This document shows, in pieces, positions 23,920-37,000 of a stretch of DNA of 64,000 nt (position 1 is the first letter of the stretch; each line of letters starts with the position of its first letter). Under the pieces are notes generated by a model that worked only from the letters and a program-made list of their open reading frames with translations, ran no database searches and was not told the origin of the DNA. The stretch spans positions 13,721,384 to 13,785,383 of the forward strand of contig OX388317.1 in the NCBI GenBank assembly GCA_947579605.1. The letters are read 5' to 3'. A program made the translations under genes and the position numbers. This stretch comes from Athripsodes cinereus. Its lineage: Eukaryota > Arthropoda > Insecta > Trichoptera > Leptoceridae.

Positions 23920-24090
23920 TGAGCGTCATTCTGAGAACCCCGTAGCGCGAATCACGTTGACGTTGTCCCGCCGCTGTTCCTCCGCCCCGCCCCGCCTGCC
24001 GCACCGTACCTCCTCCCGTGTCCGGTCCTCGCTCGGTGCCGGTGCCGCCATTTCTGTGGCTGTGACTGTGTCTGTGTGTGTCACGTCTAG
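23920..24090 (+). promoter_or_regulatory. GC/CpG-rich patch, candidate Syncrip promoter or 5' UTR
   Basis: Against an AT-rich background this block contains CCGCCCCGCCCCGCC-type runs and many CpGs, about 1 kb before the first coding exon. The first coding exon starts at an acceptor (TATTTTTGCAG at 25049-25059), so at least one non-coding 5' exon must lie upstream, and this patch is the best candidate for its location. Its long open frames on both strands reflect GC content, not coding. Exact start site and donor are not identifiable. Confidence 0.4.
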
Positions 24091-25066
24091 TTAGGTTTAT
24101 AGGTGAATATTGCATTCTTTTCGTATTGTTTGCCTATTTAAATTATACTTAAAATAGTGAATAAACTTATTACACATTACCAGACATATTGGTGTTACTG
24201 TTCAGTGCATAATCTTTAAGTAATTCGTAACAAAGTTTTGGTGCATCGCCGGCCGGTTGGTGTCGATCGAACTGCATCGAGTGCATGCAGTTTCGCATAT
24301 GTGCAATTTTATCCGCAACTTATTTATTACTTCTAGTGGGCTCATTTTTCCATATTTTTGCTGAAAATTTATGTTTTGTGATATATTGAATCATAAATTT
24401 TATAATATTGTTATTAATTTCATCTTGGCGGGTATATTTCGTTGTTTACCCGTTTGCTGTTCCGGTCATTGACCGCGAAAATAGCTTCTTTAATCTCGTA
24501 CAGGCATACATCTCTATATTACATTTATATATAATGCGGTATAGTCCACTCTACATTATATTGTAATATAATATACATTATTTTGTAGGCATACATCAGA
24601 TCTATTGTTAGGCATCACACTATTCTATCACATTTGCGTATCGTATCGTGTACTCGGTGACTACTCATGCAAGTAATACTATACACATCACATACCTAAT
24701 ACCTATCACTTCACTTCACTAACTTGTAATTGCATACCTATTACCTTGGTGTATGTTATTTTATTACATTAACTTTTGCAATAACTTGCAACACCGAGTA
24801 CCCACCTCCATTGCATTTGCAAATTAAATTTTCGAGACGGGTTTTCCATGTTTGAATATTTTCTTTTCCCTTTTTTTATATCGCTTCTTTGTTTCATTTC
24901 ATATTTTCAGAGACCTGAAATTATATCGGTACAATTTTGGTCTAAATGGTGAAATTTTATAATTCATACTAAAAATATTTTTTAGCTGCACTAATTTGTT
25001 AAGTGCAAAGTAAATTATATTGCATATCGAATCCAAGTGGTGAATTAATATTTTTGCAGAGTTGCT

Positions 25067-28000
25067 ATGGCGGAGGGTAATGGGGAGGTTTCCATGAATG
25101 AAGTTTCTGGCTGTGAGAACCGCACTGGAGATTTCCATAAACTAATAGAATATGGGTTAGACACTAAGGTATTTATATTTTCTTATCTATTGTCATTTCA
25201 TAATATAATTTGTAGTTATGTACTGTGTAATAGTTCATTCGTTCGATATAGATGAATTGGAATATTGATTTACTCGGTCTCGAATATATAGTATTATCCC
25301 ACGTTAGGCATAACCATCTTGTACTTTAATTGGATTAATCGATTTACTTATAATCCAGATCAATTATCCAACTGATTGATCTAGTCATTGCGTTAGTTTA
25401 TTTGAAGATTTTTGTGTAAATTGTCGCTATACATTTTATATCACGCTCTTGATGCGCTTTCACATAAACACAAGTTCTCGGAATACTAATAATTTAGAAT
25501 AATTTTAATTGTTTGAAAATAAAGAAGTTCATAATTAAAGATTATGAAACCCTAAGGCAATTCAATGGTTGTGCCATTTCATTTTCAATTATTTTGAAAA
25601 AATAGTTTACAACCAGATTCTTACGAGATTCTCATAAGATAGTTCTGTGAAGTTTTGAAAAGAGCGCCAGTAATTTAAATTGCGTTTTCTCTTTCCCGCC
25701 AAATTATGAATGTTTCTTTCGTTCAAGATATTCTATTCTCGTCCTGTACCTATTGGTAAGGGTGAAATGCGATGATGCGACATAAATGTAGGCAATTTCG
25801 GTCTCCCACTCTTTTCCGTAAGTTTCGAGTGCTTTGTAAAAATAAGGTATTCCATGTAGAAGCTATTTTACATCGTAAATGTCTTAATTTTCCACCCTTC
25901 CTGAATGTCTTCATTCACTTGACAAATATCTATATTATGTTTTGTTATTTATTTCTTTATAATTATTGTTATAAGGTTCCAGTTTCTGTTTAATAGACTT
26001 GTGTCTATTATATGTATATTTTTTATGTAAGTTACTGTTGTGTACATATTAATTATATAACATGTATCTTTATAACATGTAAATGGGCTGTGTCGTACAT
26101 TATGTATAAACAAATAAATAAAAACGGAAACATAATGATGCAAAATACATTTATTTTGATAAATTTGAAAAAATAAATTATATATTTATTTGTTTTTTAT
26201 TTATTTTTACTTTATTTCAATATATGGCGTCAGCCTTTTACATGTACACAAATATAATTATGATAGACATAAAAAATACATAATTCAACAAGACAGGAGT
26301 AACCACGACAAAACAAATAATACATAATCCAAAAACAATAGATTATTATATACAATATAATATACATCAATAAATTATTATTCTATAATACTTGTTAATT
26401 AACACAAGTGAAATGAAATAGAGGCAATTAACAAATCATTGTAATTAGGAAGTTCAATATAAATTTACTCAGATATAATTTAAATTAAATTAACATAACA
26501 AATAAATAATTAATTTAGAAAGAGACAGCAAAATCAATAAGTAATGAATCTAAGATAAATTAGTACTTTTTTTTGAAAAAACGTATTTAGTGATATGGTA
26601 ATGATAACTTGTTATTGATTAGTGAGACTTTGTTAATATTGAGATGTATTCGAACCCCCCCCCCCCGGCTTACATGATTGGTAGTATAAGTACTTAGTAC
26701 ATTATTTATTTGGTGGGTAACTCTTGATCTCGAAGGATAAACAATATAAGCATAAACAATATAATTTGTTGGGTTTGATAAGTTTGTGGTAATAGCTTTA
26801 GTTGGGATTTCAAATTCAAAGAAATATTTATTTAGTGTGTAAATAATATACTTTATAAGAAATTAGGATAAATATCAAGGATAGGTGAACTATTCAAAAA
26901 ACTAATTATGAATTTTCAAGTTATAATCATGTGAGTATGTAGTTTTCTACCAGAGAAATGATAATCCATCCAAAATAAGTTGATTTAATGCACACAAAAT
27001 TAATTATTTGCATATTTTGTCCACGATTTACACATCACAATCAAAACAAGTATCGGACGCCATGTTGACACTAAAATAGAGGAAATGAATTGCAGGTTTA
27101 CCAATATGACAAAAACAATGCATATCATAGAGAAAAATGATAAATTTTCAATAAAAAAATTAATTAAATCCATGAATACCATATATATCACAAATTTTAT
27201 AAAATTAAAGTAATAAATGTGTTTTTGCATATATTAGCACCGTACTATCTAACAAACCTAACCCGCAATCAGTCAACGTAATAAATGTGTTTTTGCATAT
27301 ATTAGCACCAGACTACCTAACGAAAATACAGTATATACGAAAAAGGATTTATAATAATATGAGGTATGTCTATTTTCGATTTAATAAATTGTAATAATTT
27401 TCCCATTTCATTATTTTGACTTTTTACCCCGTTTAATTTTGACTTCCATTGTATTTTGTCCAGTAAACATTGTTTTTGTTATGTTGGTAATTATGATAAC
27501 CATACAAAATTCAATATGGCCTCCGATATTTATAGGATACTTGTGATACATCAAGGGCATACGAAAAATGCAAATATTTATTGTTGTGCTTAAAAAATCC
27601 ACAATTATGCGCCGGATTCTTGTTCTCCAGGTTGAATACTATACATCTACATAAAAATAATTCAATATTATCAAGTATTTATGCGTTCATGCCAGCTTGA
27701 TATTTTCCGAAATTAGTGATATTAATGTTACTGCAATACCTACCAGCCAAAAATGTTTTTAACATTAATTTATAAATATATATAATGAGTTACAATCCAT
27801 TGGATTGGTCTGCAACGAGTTTTGTCTTTCTTCTCCATTCCTCCCTATTCTCAGCCAGTCTTTTCAGCTCTACGTATGAGCCACAATTCATGTCCCTCTT
27901 CAGTTGGTCCATATACGCATCTCTGGGCCGGCCTCTGCCGTTTGTGCCCTCGGTCTTACCCTCCGCGATGGCGATGAGGAGTCCTGGGTGCCTGATGTTG

Positions 28001-31000
28001 TGGCCAATCCAGTTAGCTCGTTGTTGGCTGATTCTCTTAAGGAGTTGCCTTTTTTCGCCTACCCTGTTTAATACTTCTTCGTTTTCGACGTGTTCCGACC
28101 AATGGATCTTCAACATGCGTCTGTAGCGCCACATCTCAAAGGCCGCCAACCGTCCGCTTTCAATCTTGCTGATGGTCCATGTCTCACAACCATAAAGCAA
28201 AATGCTAATTTATAATACTTACACAGAATAATTGTGTATAATTTTTGACATGAACAAGATTGTTGACTTCTATGATCGCGAGGTTATAGTTTGCTGAGAA
28301 AGGACACAAAAGTGATGCACGTATGTGACAATTATTAAATATATACTTGAGACTGAATAAGAGCACCATATAATTAGTGATGATCAATGTTCTTTGTGTT
28401 GAATGTATTTTATGTAGGTACTTAATTTTATATGGATGTGATGATATTTTAATCAGATATACAGTGGTAACTAAAGTAGATTAATGCCATAAATTATTGG
28501 ATAAACTTTAAAATATAGATCAAATTCGTATATTTTGTATATTTGTAATTTATTTCAGTGCTTTGATTATAAATAATTGGGAGTTTTTAAATTAATTAAC
28601 ATTTTACCTTAGGGATGTTGGTGATCCCCTCTTCCATTTTTACACTGAAAATGTATTGTTTTACTAATTTTTATTACTATCTCGATTTTTTCAATAGATT
28701 CAAAAGAACTTTAACTACTTATTGTAAATGAGTAATTATATTAAATAAACTTTTTTTTTATATAAAATATGTGAATTACAATGCTGATAAAATTCTTAGA
28801 ACCCAAAACTTCACTATTTTTATTTCACCTTTAGAGAGGCTATTATGCCCTATTTTCAGAAAGATATAAATACCCAGGAAATATCGAGAGTTTTTAGTTA
28901 CAAGGAATTTACTAAGTACATGTCACAGTAGTTAAGCTATTTTCCGGACTGAGTGGCCGTGGTCTATAGGGCAACTTATGTCCAAACGTTTAACCCACAA
29001 CTGTGGCGGGCATCTTCAGGGGTAGGTGTACGCGAACTCTAGGTACGGCCACTCGTCCCGGAAAATAACTTTCCTACTAGTGACGCCGGCCGTGAAACCG
29101 ATCATACATTACATGTCATAGCTTCGGAATAAATATTTTTTCAAGGTTAAAAAATATAATTAACATTTTACACCGTTATTTGATTCTACATTGAATTAAG
29201 ATCAGAATTTAAGAAAAATCAAGTTATTTGTCCAACAAATAATGAATAAACAAAGAAAAAAACCAGGTAATTTCTCGCAAAAGTCGTTATAGGAAATTAT
29301 TCTAAGCAAAACTTTTCAGGGCCGTAATTCTGAACTACTTGTCAGATACCAAAAAATATTTGCATTTTTCTTATATCTATAAACGCAACATATATACAAT
29401 TTTTATTAAAGTCTGAGATGGTGAGATCCAAATTTCCAATTTCTAGTTCTAATTTAGAATGACCCGAGAACATTTCCTTGATGAAGTATATTTTTATTTT
29501 TAACTGCATATTATTTGTTGGTTCTTACATTTTGTTTGTGTCTATCTATTTGATTTCATTATGATTACAGGTGGCTATTAAGTTAGACGATATTTATAAG
29601 ACTGGAAAACTGTCGCATGCAGAGTTGGATGAAAGAGCTCTAGATGCGCTACGGGAGTTCCCTGTGGAGGGTGCCTTGAATGTGCTGGGACAGTTTATTG
29701 ATTCTAACCTAGAACATGTGTCCAACAAAAGTGCCTATTTATGTGGAGTCATGAAGACTTACAGGTAACAATACACCTGTCTTGCCTTACAATATATACA
29801 TATGAAAAATATATAATTTAATGGGATTCCTTTGAGAATAATGAATTTGCGTACCTACCTTGTTATGTATTATCGAATAGGCGATTAAAGTGTGATGAAA
29901 CTTATTGATAACTGACCTCCTTGATAGTTTTTGACCTCAACAGTCTGCTGTTCCAACATGATGATTTTTTGCATGCTCCAGCTCCCTTACTCTACATAGC
30001 TGATAAATTGGAAGGCACTCTGGTAGTGAAAAGGGAAAATGGAGGCATTTCTTGACTGCTTCAATAAAATTTCAGCTTAATTTTTTTAAAAGCTCTTTTC
30101 ACATATATAATTTCCAAACATTGCATGCATTACTTTGATAAAGTTATTTTATAAAAGTGTCTTGATTTACTTTCATCTAAAATAATTACTGAAGTGAAAG
30201 CATCTTTTACGCTTTGACAAGCTATTTTTTGTTAATAATAAATTCAACAGCTATGTTAGATAACTTTGTTGTGTAGAAGCATTATAGGTACCTACTACCT
30301 ACTACCTACTTCTCTCTTTATCTCTACACAAGTATCCTACAAACATACTATAATTCAATATGCATGTCTAGGTTAAGTAATACTGTATAACCATAGTCAG
30401 TAGTGATATTAGTGATATTAACAATTTTTATACAAAACATTTTAGTAAATACATAATGGTTAGAGAAGACATTAGTGAAATTTTGACAGTAAATATTATA
30501 ACGTCATTTCAGACAAAAAAGTCGTGCCGTCCAACAGGGAGGTCCAGCCACAGCCAATGTAGTGCCAGCCAAAGGACCTGACGAGGACAAGATCAAACAA
30601 ATATTACAACGCACAGGGTACAATCTAGACGTAACCACAGGTGAGTATCTCCCTTCTCCACGTGAAATTATGTACATGTGTACTTAATAAAAATGTGTAC
30701 TGCGTTTTTTGCGTTTGATAAATGCAAGTATTTTATGGGTTAAATCTTAGTTGACAAAAAGCTTGTTCACCAAAAGCTAGAGTGTTAAAATTCCTATGGA
30801 ATATAATTGTATAATTAATGTTGATATGGTAACTAAGCAAACTATGGTGGGTGAGGGTGTGGGTGAATGCCACTCTCACGATATGATAATTTGTATGATG
30901 TTATGTGTAGTATGAAATGTGATTATATTTGAATTCATTTAATTGACCAGGTCAACGTAAGTATGGTGGTCCACCACCAGGTTGGGAAGGCAACACACCA

Positions 31001-34000
31001 GGGTCTGGGTGCGAGGTCTTCTGTGGAAAGATACCCAAGGACATGTACGAGGATGAGCTCATACCTCTGTTTGAGAAATGTGGCACCATATGGGATCTAA
31101 GACTCATGATGGATCCCATGACTGGTACCAATAGAGGTTATGCATTTGTTACTTTCACAACACGTGATGCTGCACAAAATGCAGTGCGTGAGGTATGTAC
31201 TCATTCCAATGTGTTTATCCTAATACATTTATTGGCTATGACTATACAGACAACATTCAACACTACACACTACTTGTGTGATGTGAGAAGCTGTGGCTGG
31301 AAGCATTGCACTAATCACAGCTGGCGTATTGATTACGTCTTCAAGTAATTCTCACTTATTGTATTCTACTACTGAACCAATCACCACTGTTAAGAGACTT
31401 CCACAATATATTAATATTATCAACTGAAATTATCATTAGCAATCACTTTAATTTTGTTACCATCAATGACCTAAATTTTGTTGTTTATTTCTATTTATAT
31501 AAACTATAATTGAAGTTGAAAACATATGAATTGATTGCATTTGAATGCTTGGATATAATTTGATATTACATTTTGGTTATTGTTGTTACCATTTTCCAAT
31601 TTTGTTATAATACCCTCACCATAGGGTCCCGCTGTGTATAGAGATATGCAAAGTATATGTCTGTCCATAGTGGCGAGTGGTGTCTACCTGCGGGTGATGT
31701 GTCCTCCTATTCCACTGCTCCACACTGTGTAGGAGGATGCGCCCCCTGTGTGCAGATGTATGTATGGTGAATAGTGAACACTGAGCCTCAGCTTGTTATC
31801 CCTTCCCTGTAATGATATATAACAGTCACATTTATGTATTTCTTAGTTAATATTACGTTATGTTGTGAATATTCACCTTTTTTTTATTTTGAACGTTTCC
31901 ACTAGCAAAACTGATCCAGATGTCCGGACAATGGTCGGGTATTGGCACCTATTGAAGTTGGAATTTAAATTTATTACAGCCTCTCCTCTTTGCTTGTAGG
32001 AATAACGTGGATGCCTTGATAATTTTGTATTAGAGAGCAGTGTCACGCGTATATGTCAATATTTAAGTGACGTTTTTTGTTATTTACCCTATTTATTCCA
32101 CATGCACATGTAACATATGTTGTTCCCGTTATTATTTCATATTTTCCTTTGTTTGTTTTATGTTTTGAGTCATTTACTATTGATATATATCGGTGCCACT
32201 GCTACTATACTGTTGTGTGCAGTGTCATTTGAAATAATGCCACTTGTACTTGCACTCACCTGTGTGGAGAGTGACAATATTATTGCATATTGAATTGGAA
32301 CTTTGAATTAATGAGAAAAACATTTGGCCTTGTATTTTCCCACAGCTCGATAATTATGAAATAAAGCAAGGGAAGAATCTGAAAGTTAACATTAGTGTAC
32401 CAAATCTGCGACTTTTTGTGGGCAACATTCCTAAGTGTAGAGGCAAAGAGGAGATACTGGAGGAGTTTGGTAAATTAACAGGTAAAGTTGTTCAAAATTA
32501 TTGCAGAGAATAAATAACGTGTTTCAATCTGATCAGTTTGGTGGGTAAGCCGTATCTCTGTTGGTTTTTGTTGCGTACCACATCCACAAACACGCTGTAG
32601 TTGTCCCTGTTACATCCTCGTCTCGTCCTGATGCTGTCCTTTGCTTTCTTATCTCCTACTGCCACTGTCTACCTCTAGCCTCTGTGCCCCTCACTTGTTA
32701 CTGGTGAATAATAATTATAATAGTCTTGTTGCATTTTTAATGTTAATTGCTGGGCATATTGTTTGCATCCAACACTTGGGAACACTACTACTGAAAATTC
32801 ATCTCTAATTGGTCACTATCACTAATTAATACTAAATGACTAATATCATAATTTGTTTTTTGTACATACATAACATAATTACTATATAACCAATCTTTCC
32901 TGCACGATATGTACTTATGTGTGTATGTGTATTACTTTACTCCTATCACTATTACATTGGCTCACCACATCACCACTTCACCATACTCTATACTCCATAC
33001 AACAACTACACGTTGATTGACACACAGCTGGATGTGTATTTGGTACTTAACTTAACACGGGGCTGTAGTTTGAGGCAGTGAGATGCAGTATATGTCTTCG
33101 CCCTAACACTGCACTTGCATATGTTTACCATTTATATATATACCATCAGCTCGTAGTTCCCGGCCTGTCCCTTTCTGTCCAGTGTCCTCTATGTCCTCTT
33201 GTGTTCTGTGTCCACTCTCAACTACTGATTGGCCAATGAGGCTGTGTAGGTATTGTGCTTTGCTCTACCTGGCTCTCTAAATTGGCTCTTCTCCATCCAA
33301 ATTATTCTTACAGCTGAATGATTATGAAATTCGAAAGGGCAAAAAGATTGGCGTTACAATTTCATTTAACAACCATCGTTTGTTTGTGGGAAATATTCCT
33401 AAGAATCGAGATCGAGATGATTTGTTTGAGGAATTTACTAGGCACGCACGTAAGTTAATCAAAAGTTAATTAAATTTATTTTCACAACTTGATTCTAACT
33501 AGTTTTTATTGTTTGTTTTCCCTTATATTAGACCTTACATAGCAGCGACAATAACACCTTGATTTTAGTACACGCAACACCTACCCCATAAAATTATATA
33601 TATGTATACATAATTGTATTGTATAGATTAGTATAGTAAAGTAGTGTCTTCTGTCTTAATGAACGAGTAATATTGTACAGTGCACTGGAGGTGTAAGGGT
33701 GCGCTCCGTTATATGTCTGTATGACGCTTGCTAGTGTGGTGCCACAAGTCACCAGTCACCAGCCTCTACCTGTGTGTGTGTGTGTGTGGGTGTGTATTGT
33801 TTCCCATTAGGATGATCACACATACCTCTGTATGTATGATGTCCCTGTGACACCACCACTGTTTGCAATACATTGTAATCTGTCAACATCCTTGCTGCCG
33901 TGTCGTGCCACTCCATGCCATGCATATGTATGTCTATCTCTTTGCAAATAACTATTTTACTATGTTATTATACCTACATATTTATTTTATTAATGTATAA

Positions 34001-37000
34001 TTACACATAATGAAAAAAAGTTGTTAAAATATGTTATTAATGCTTAGAGTTTATTTTGTTATTTTGTATTATTGGTGCTTGTTGATTGATTTGCCTTTGC
34101 CACAAGATGAAGATAATTTTGCTATGAGGAAGCTATACAGAATACTAATAATAAAATAATAGATTAATTCAATACACACTCCATGTTAAAGAGTAATAAT
34201 GCTGTATTGTTTGTTTTTTATTGTTGTGGAGAAACCAATGGTGATATTGTCGAATTATATTTTCAGCTGGTCTTATGGAAGTGATTATATACAGTTCTCC
34301 CGATGACAAGAAGAAAAATAGGGGGTTTTGTTTTTTGGAATATGAGTCACATAAACAGGCTTCTTTAGCCAAGAGGAGATTAGGCACTGGAAGAACTAAG
34401 GTAATATCGCTTATTATACATACAATCATTATAGTATTGTGATGTAATCAGAGCTGGTCATTATAAGTTATTTATATTTGTAATTTTCCCAGGTATGGGG
34501 TTGCGACATAATAGTAGATTGGGCTGATCCACAAGAAGAGCCTGATGAAGTGACCATGAGTAAGGTATGACACATTTTAGTTGGTTGTGTGGTTGGAAAG
34601 TTGCCCTGTGTCACTAGTGTCTAACTAGAGTTATTGCATTTGCAGGTCAAAGTCCTATATGTTCGCAATTTAACTCAAGATACATCTGAAGATACTCTCA
34701 AGGATGTGTTTGAAGGTTATGGAAAAGTTGAGAGGGTGAAGAAATTAAAAGATTATGCATTTGTACACTTTGAAGATAGAGATAATGCAGTTAAAGTAAG
34801 TGAAAAGGAATGTTTAGATGTATTTGATATAAATGTTTTTGAATGCATTATTGCAGTAAATGAACATTTGACAAATTGTTTGTAGGCCATGAGAGATTTA
34901 GATGGAAAAGAAATGGGTGGTTCAAACATTGAAGTGTCATTAGCCAAACCTCCTTCAGATAAGAAGAAAAAAGAGGAAATGCTGCGTGCTAGGGAAAGGA
35001 GGATGATGCAAATGATGCATGGCAGGGCAGGAGGGTGCTCCCCATCAGGATTGGGGCTGGTGGGACGAGGGGGTCGATTGGGAACGCACCGCGGCCCGCT
35101 GGACCGAGAAGAATATGGTGAGTCACAGTACACACACAGTATATATGCACTGTTTCCCCAGGACCTGACTGACGTGGCACCATCTAACCTAATTAAGTGC
35201 TTACTAACAACACGGAAGTCCTTAGTACGTGTGTGCGCTCGTGTACACAGTAATTACTCATACATTTTATATGTGTACATGCCCCTATATGAGTGTGTCC
35301 CTTATATTATATTGTTATACCCAATCCATATCTCAATACGTCCATGCTCTTGTTTTCAGATATGGAAGTCGTTTTCCACTGCTGTTTGCACGCTTTCAGA
35401 TTTATTCTACTTATATGCTAATTCAATACCTTTTCTGTATAGTGCCTCCTCCATATTGTGTATTTACTCAGTCAGTGGACTGTCTCTTATTGTACTTGTG
35501 TATTATATTATATACTGTATATGTACAACTGCAGTATGTGCCTATTCCTTTCTCTCTCAAGTATATGTGTGCGTATGTGTAAGTGTGTGTGTGTGTTTGT
35601 GTTTGAGTGTACATTTTAGTAGATAATAAGTAGGTATGTTTATTTTGGTTGTGGGTACTTTGTATTTATTGCTAAAATTTATGATCCCAGTAATGCACAT
35701 GCTAAGGAATGGGTCATGTTGTAGGTATGGGTTTATTTTTAAATATAAATCAATTGATTATCGTGATATCATTCATATTGTCATTATGAAGAGTGGTGTG
35801 TGTTATACTTCTGCTTCACAGAGCAGTTACTCAATAAAAAACCTACAGTAGACCCACTAAAAAAATATATTGTAACTCAATCATTTGTATGGAGTTGCTA
35901 GGCTTTTAAGTGTTTCTCTTCAGAAATGTTCTACTATTTTCATACGAACATTGCAAATACTTACTCATTTGGCAGTTAAGTAAAACTAATAGTCAGTTCC
36001 AACAATCTATCCATCACTATGAGTTAAAATATAATGTACATATATGATGTTTACTGACAGTACAATAAATAGACCTATTATTGGAATAGAACTGGTCGTA
36101 AAGCAAGTATTAAGCCTTTTGAGTAAGTAGCAAAATAATACATACTCACATGTAGAGGTACAGATAGATGAAAATATATTTTGGGTGATGGTGCATGGTT
36201 TGTTATTAACTTGGCAACCGGTGGAGGATCTGCACTCTGAGGACCAGATATATATGTTTCAACATATAATCACATTAATTTATTGTGTCTTATAAAAAAC
36301 AAGCAAGCTAGGTTTATCACTCGCTCTTTGGATTATGACAAGTTCTTAAGACTTGATTTATGGAAGTATTTATATCCAATGTGTGGATAACTCTGGCCTC
36401 TTGTGATTCCGAGAGAGAGAGAGATAGAGAGAGAGAGAGTCAGCTCTTACTTCCTGCTAAATAATATGTGAATAATAATTAACCTTGAAGAGCTTAGCAC
36501 ATAAGTAACAAATAACAAAGAAATGTGTGTGTTCTAAACACAAAGTTACAGTTCCACTATAGTGTAACTATTGCTTTGCATAAATAACACAAAGCTTCAA
36601 ATACCTAATGCAAAGTAGATGATAACTGACAGTTAACCATGCAGTGTGCATGTCAATGTTTATCTAAAGGTTATATTTTATCACTGTTTCATGATATTAA
36701 TTGATAAATATTGCATTATAAAACCTGTCTATCTGTGGGTGTGCGTTTGTATGTGTAGATACAGATATAAAGGGTAATTTTATTATAAGTTAAAGTAAAT
36801 CTTTCAATCAGAAGGTTAATTGCATCAATTCAATGAAGTCAATTGGGCTAACGTGAATATATTTTATTTAACGGCAAATAGTTCCACCAGAAGAAGAGAT
36901 GTTTGAGGGGTGCATTGTGGTATTTATGAACTATGAGCTGTGGGTGGGTTTGTATGTGTGTGTGAGTGCGTGTGCGTGACTAGTAGTGTGTAGGTAATAT

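Larger units (their letters stand above)
26100..29500. other. Large first coding intron of Syncrip
   Basis: The 4.4-kb intron between coding exons 1 and 2. It contains a 12-C run (26655-26666), two near-identical copies of AATAAATGTGTTTTTGCATA (about 27212 and 27280), the RTE-like fragment at 27790-28200 and the small foldback at 28938-29067. No other exon is apparent. Confidence 0.6.

Noticed and set aside
23714..24115. 133-codon minus-strand frame over the GC-rich patch
   Set aside because: Repetitive Arg/Gly/His composition produced by high GC; no domain, no splice context, and a plus-strand open frame overlaps it.
34889..35626. 245-codon plus-strand frame overlapping Syncrip exon 9
   Set aside because: The first part is the true exon to 35117. 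The rest is read-through into the intron after a strong GTGAGT donor and is low-complexity Cys/Tyr/Ile-rich.
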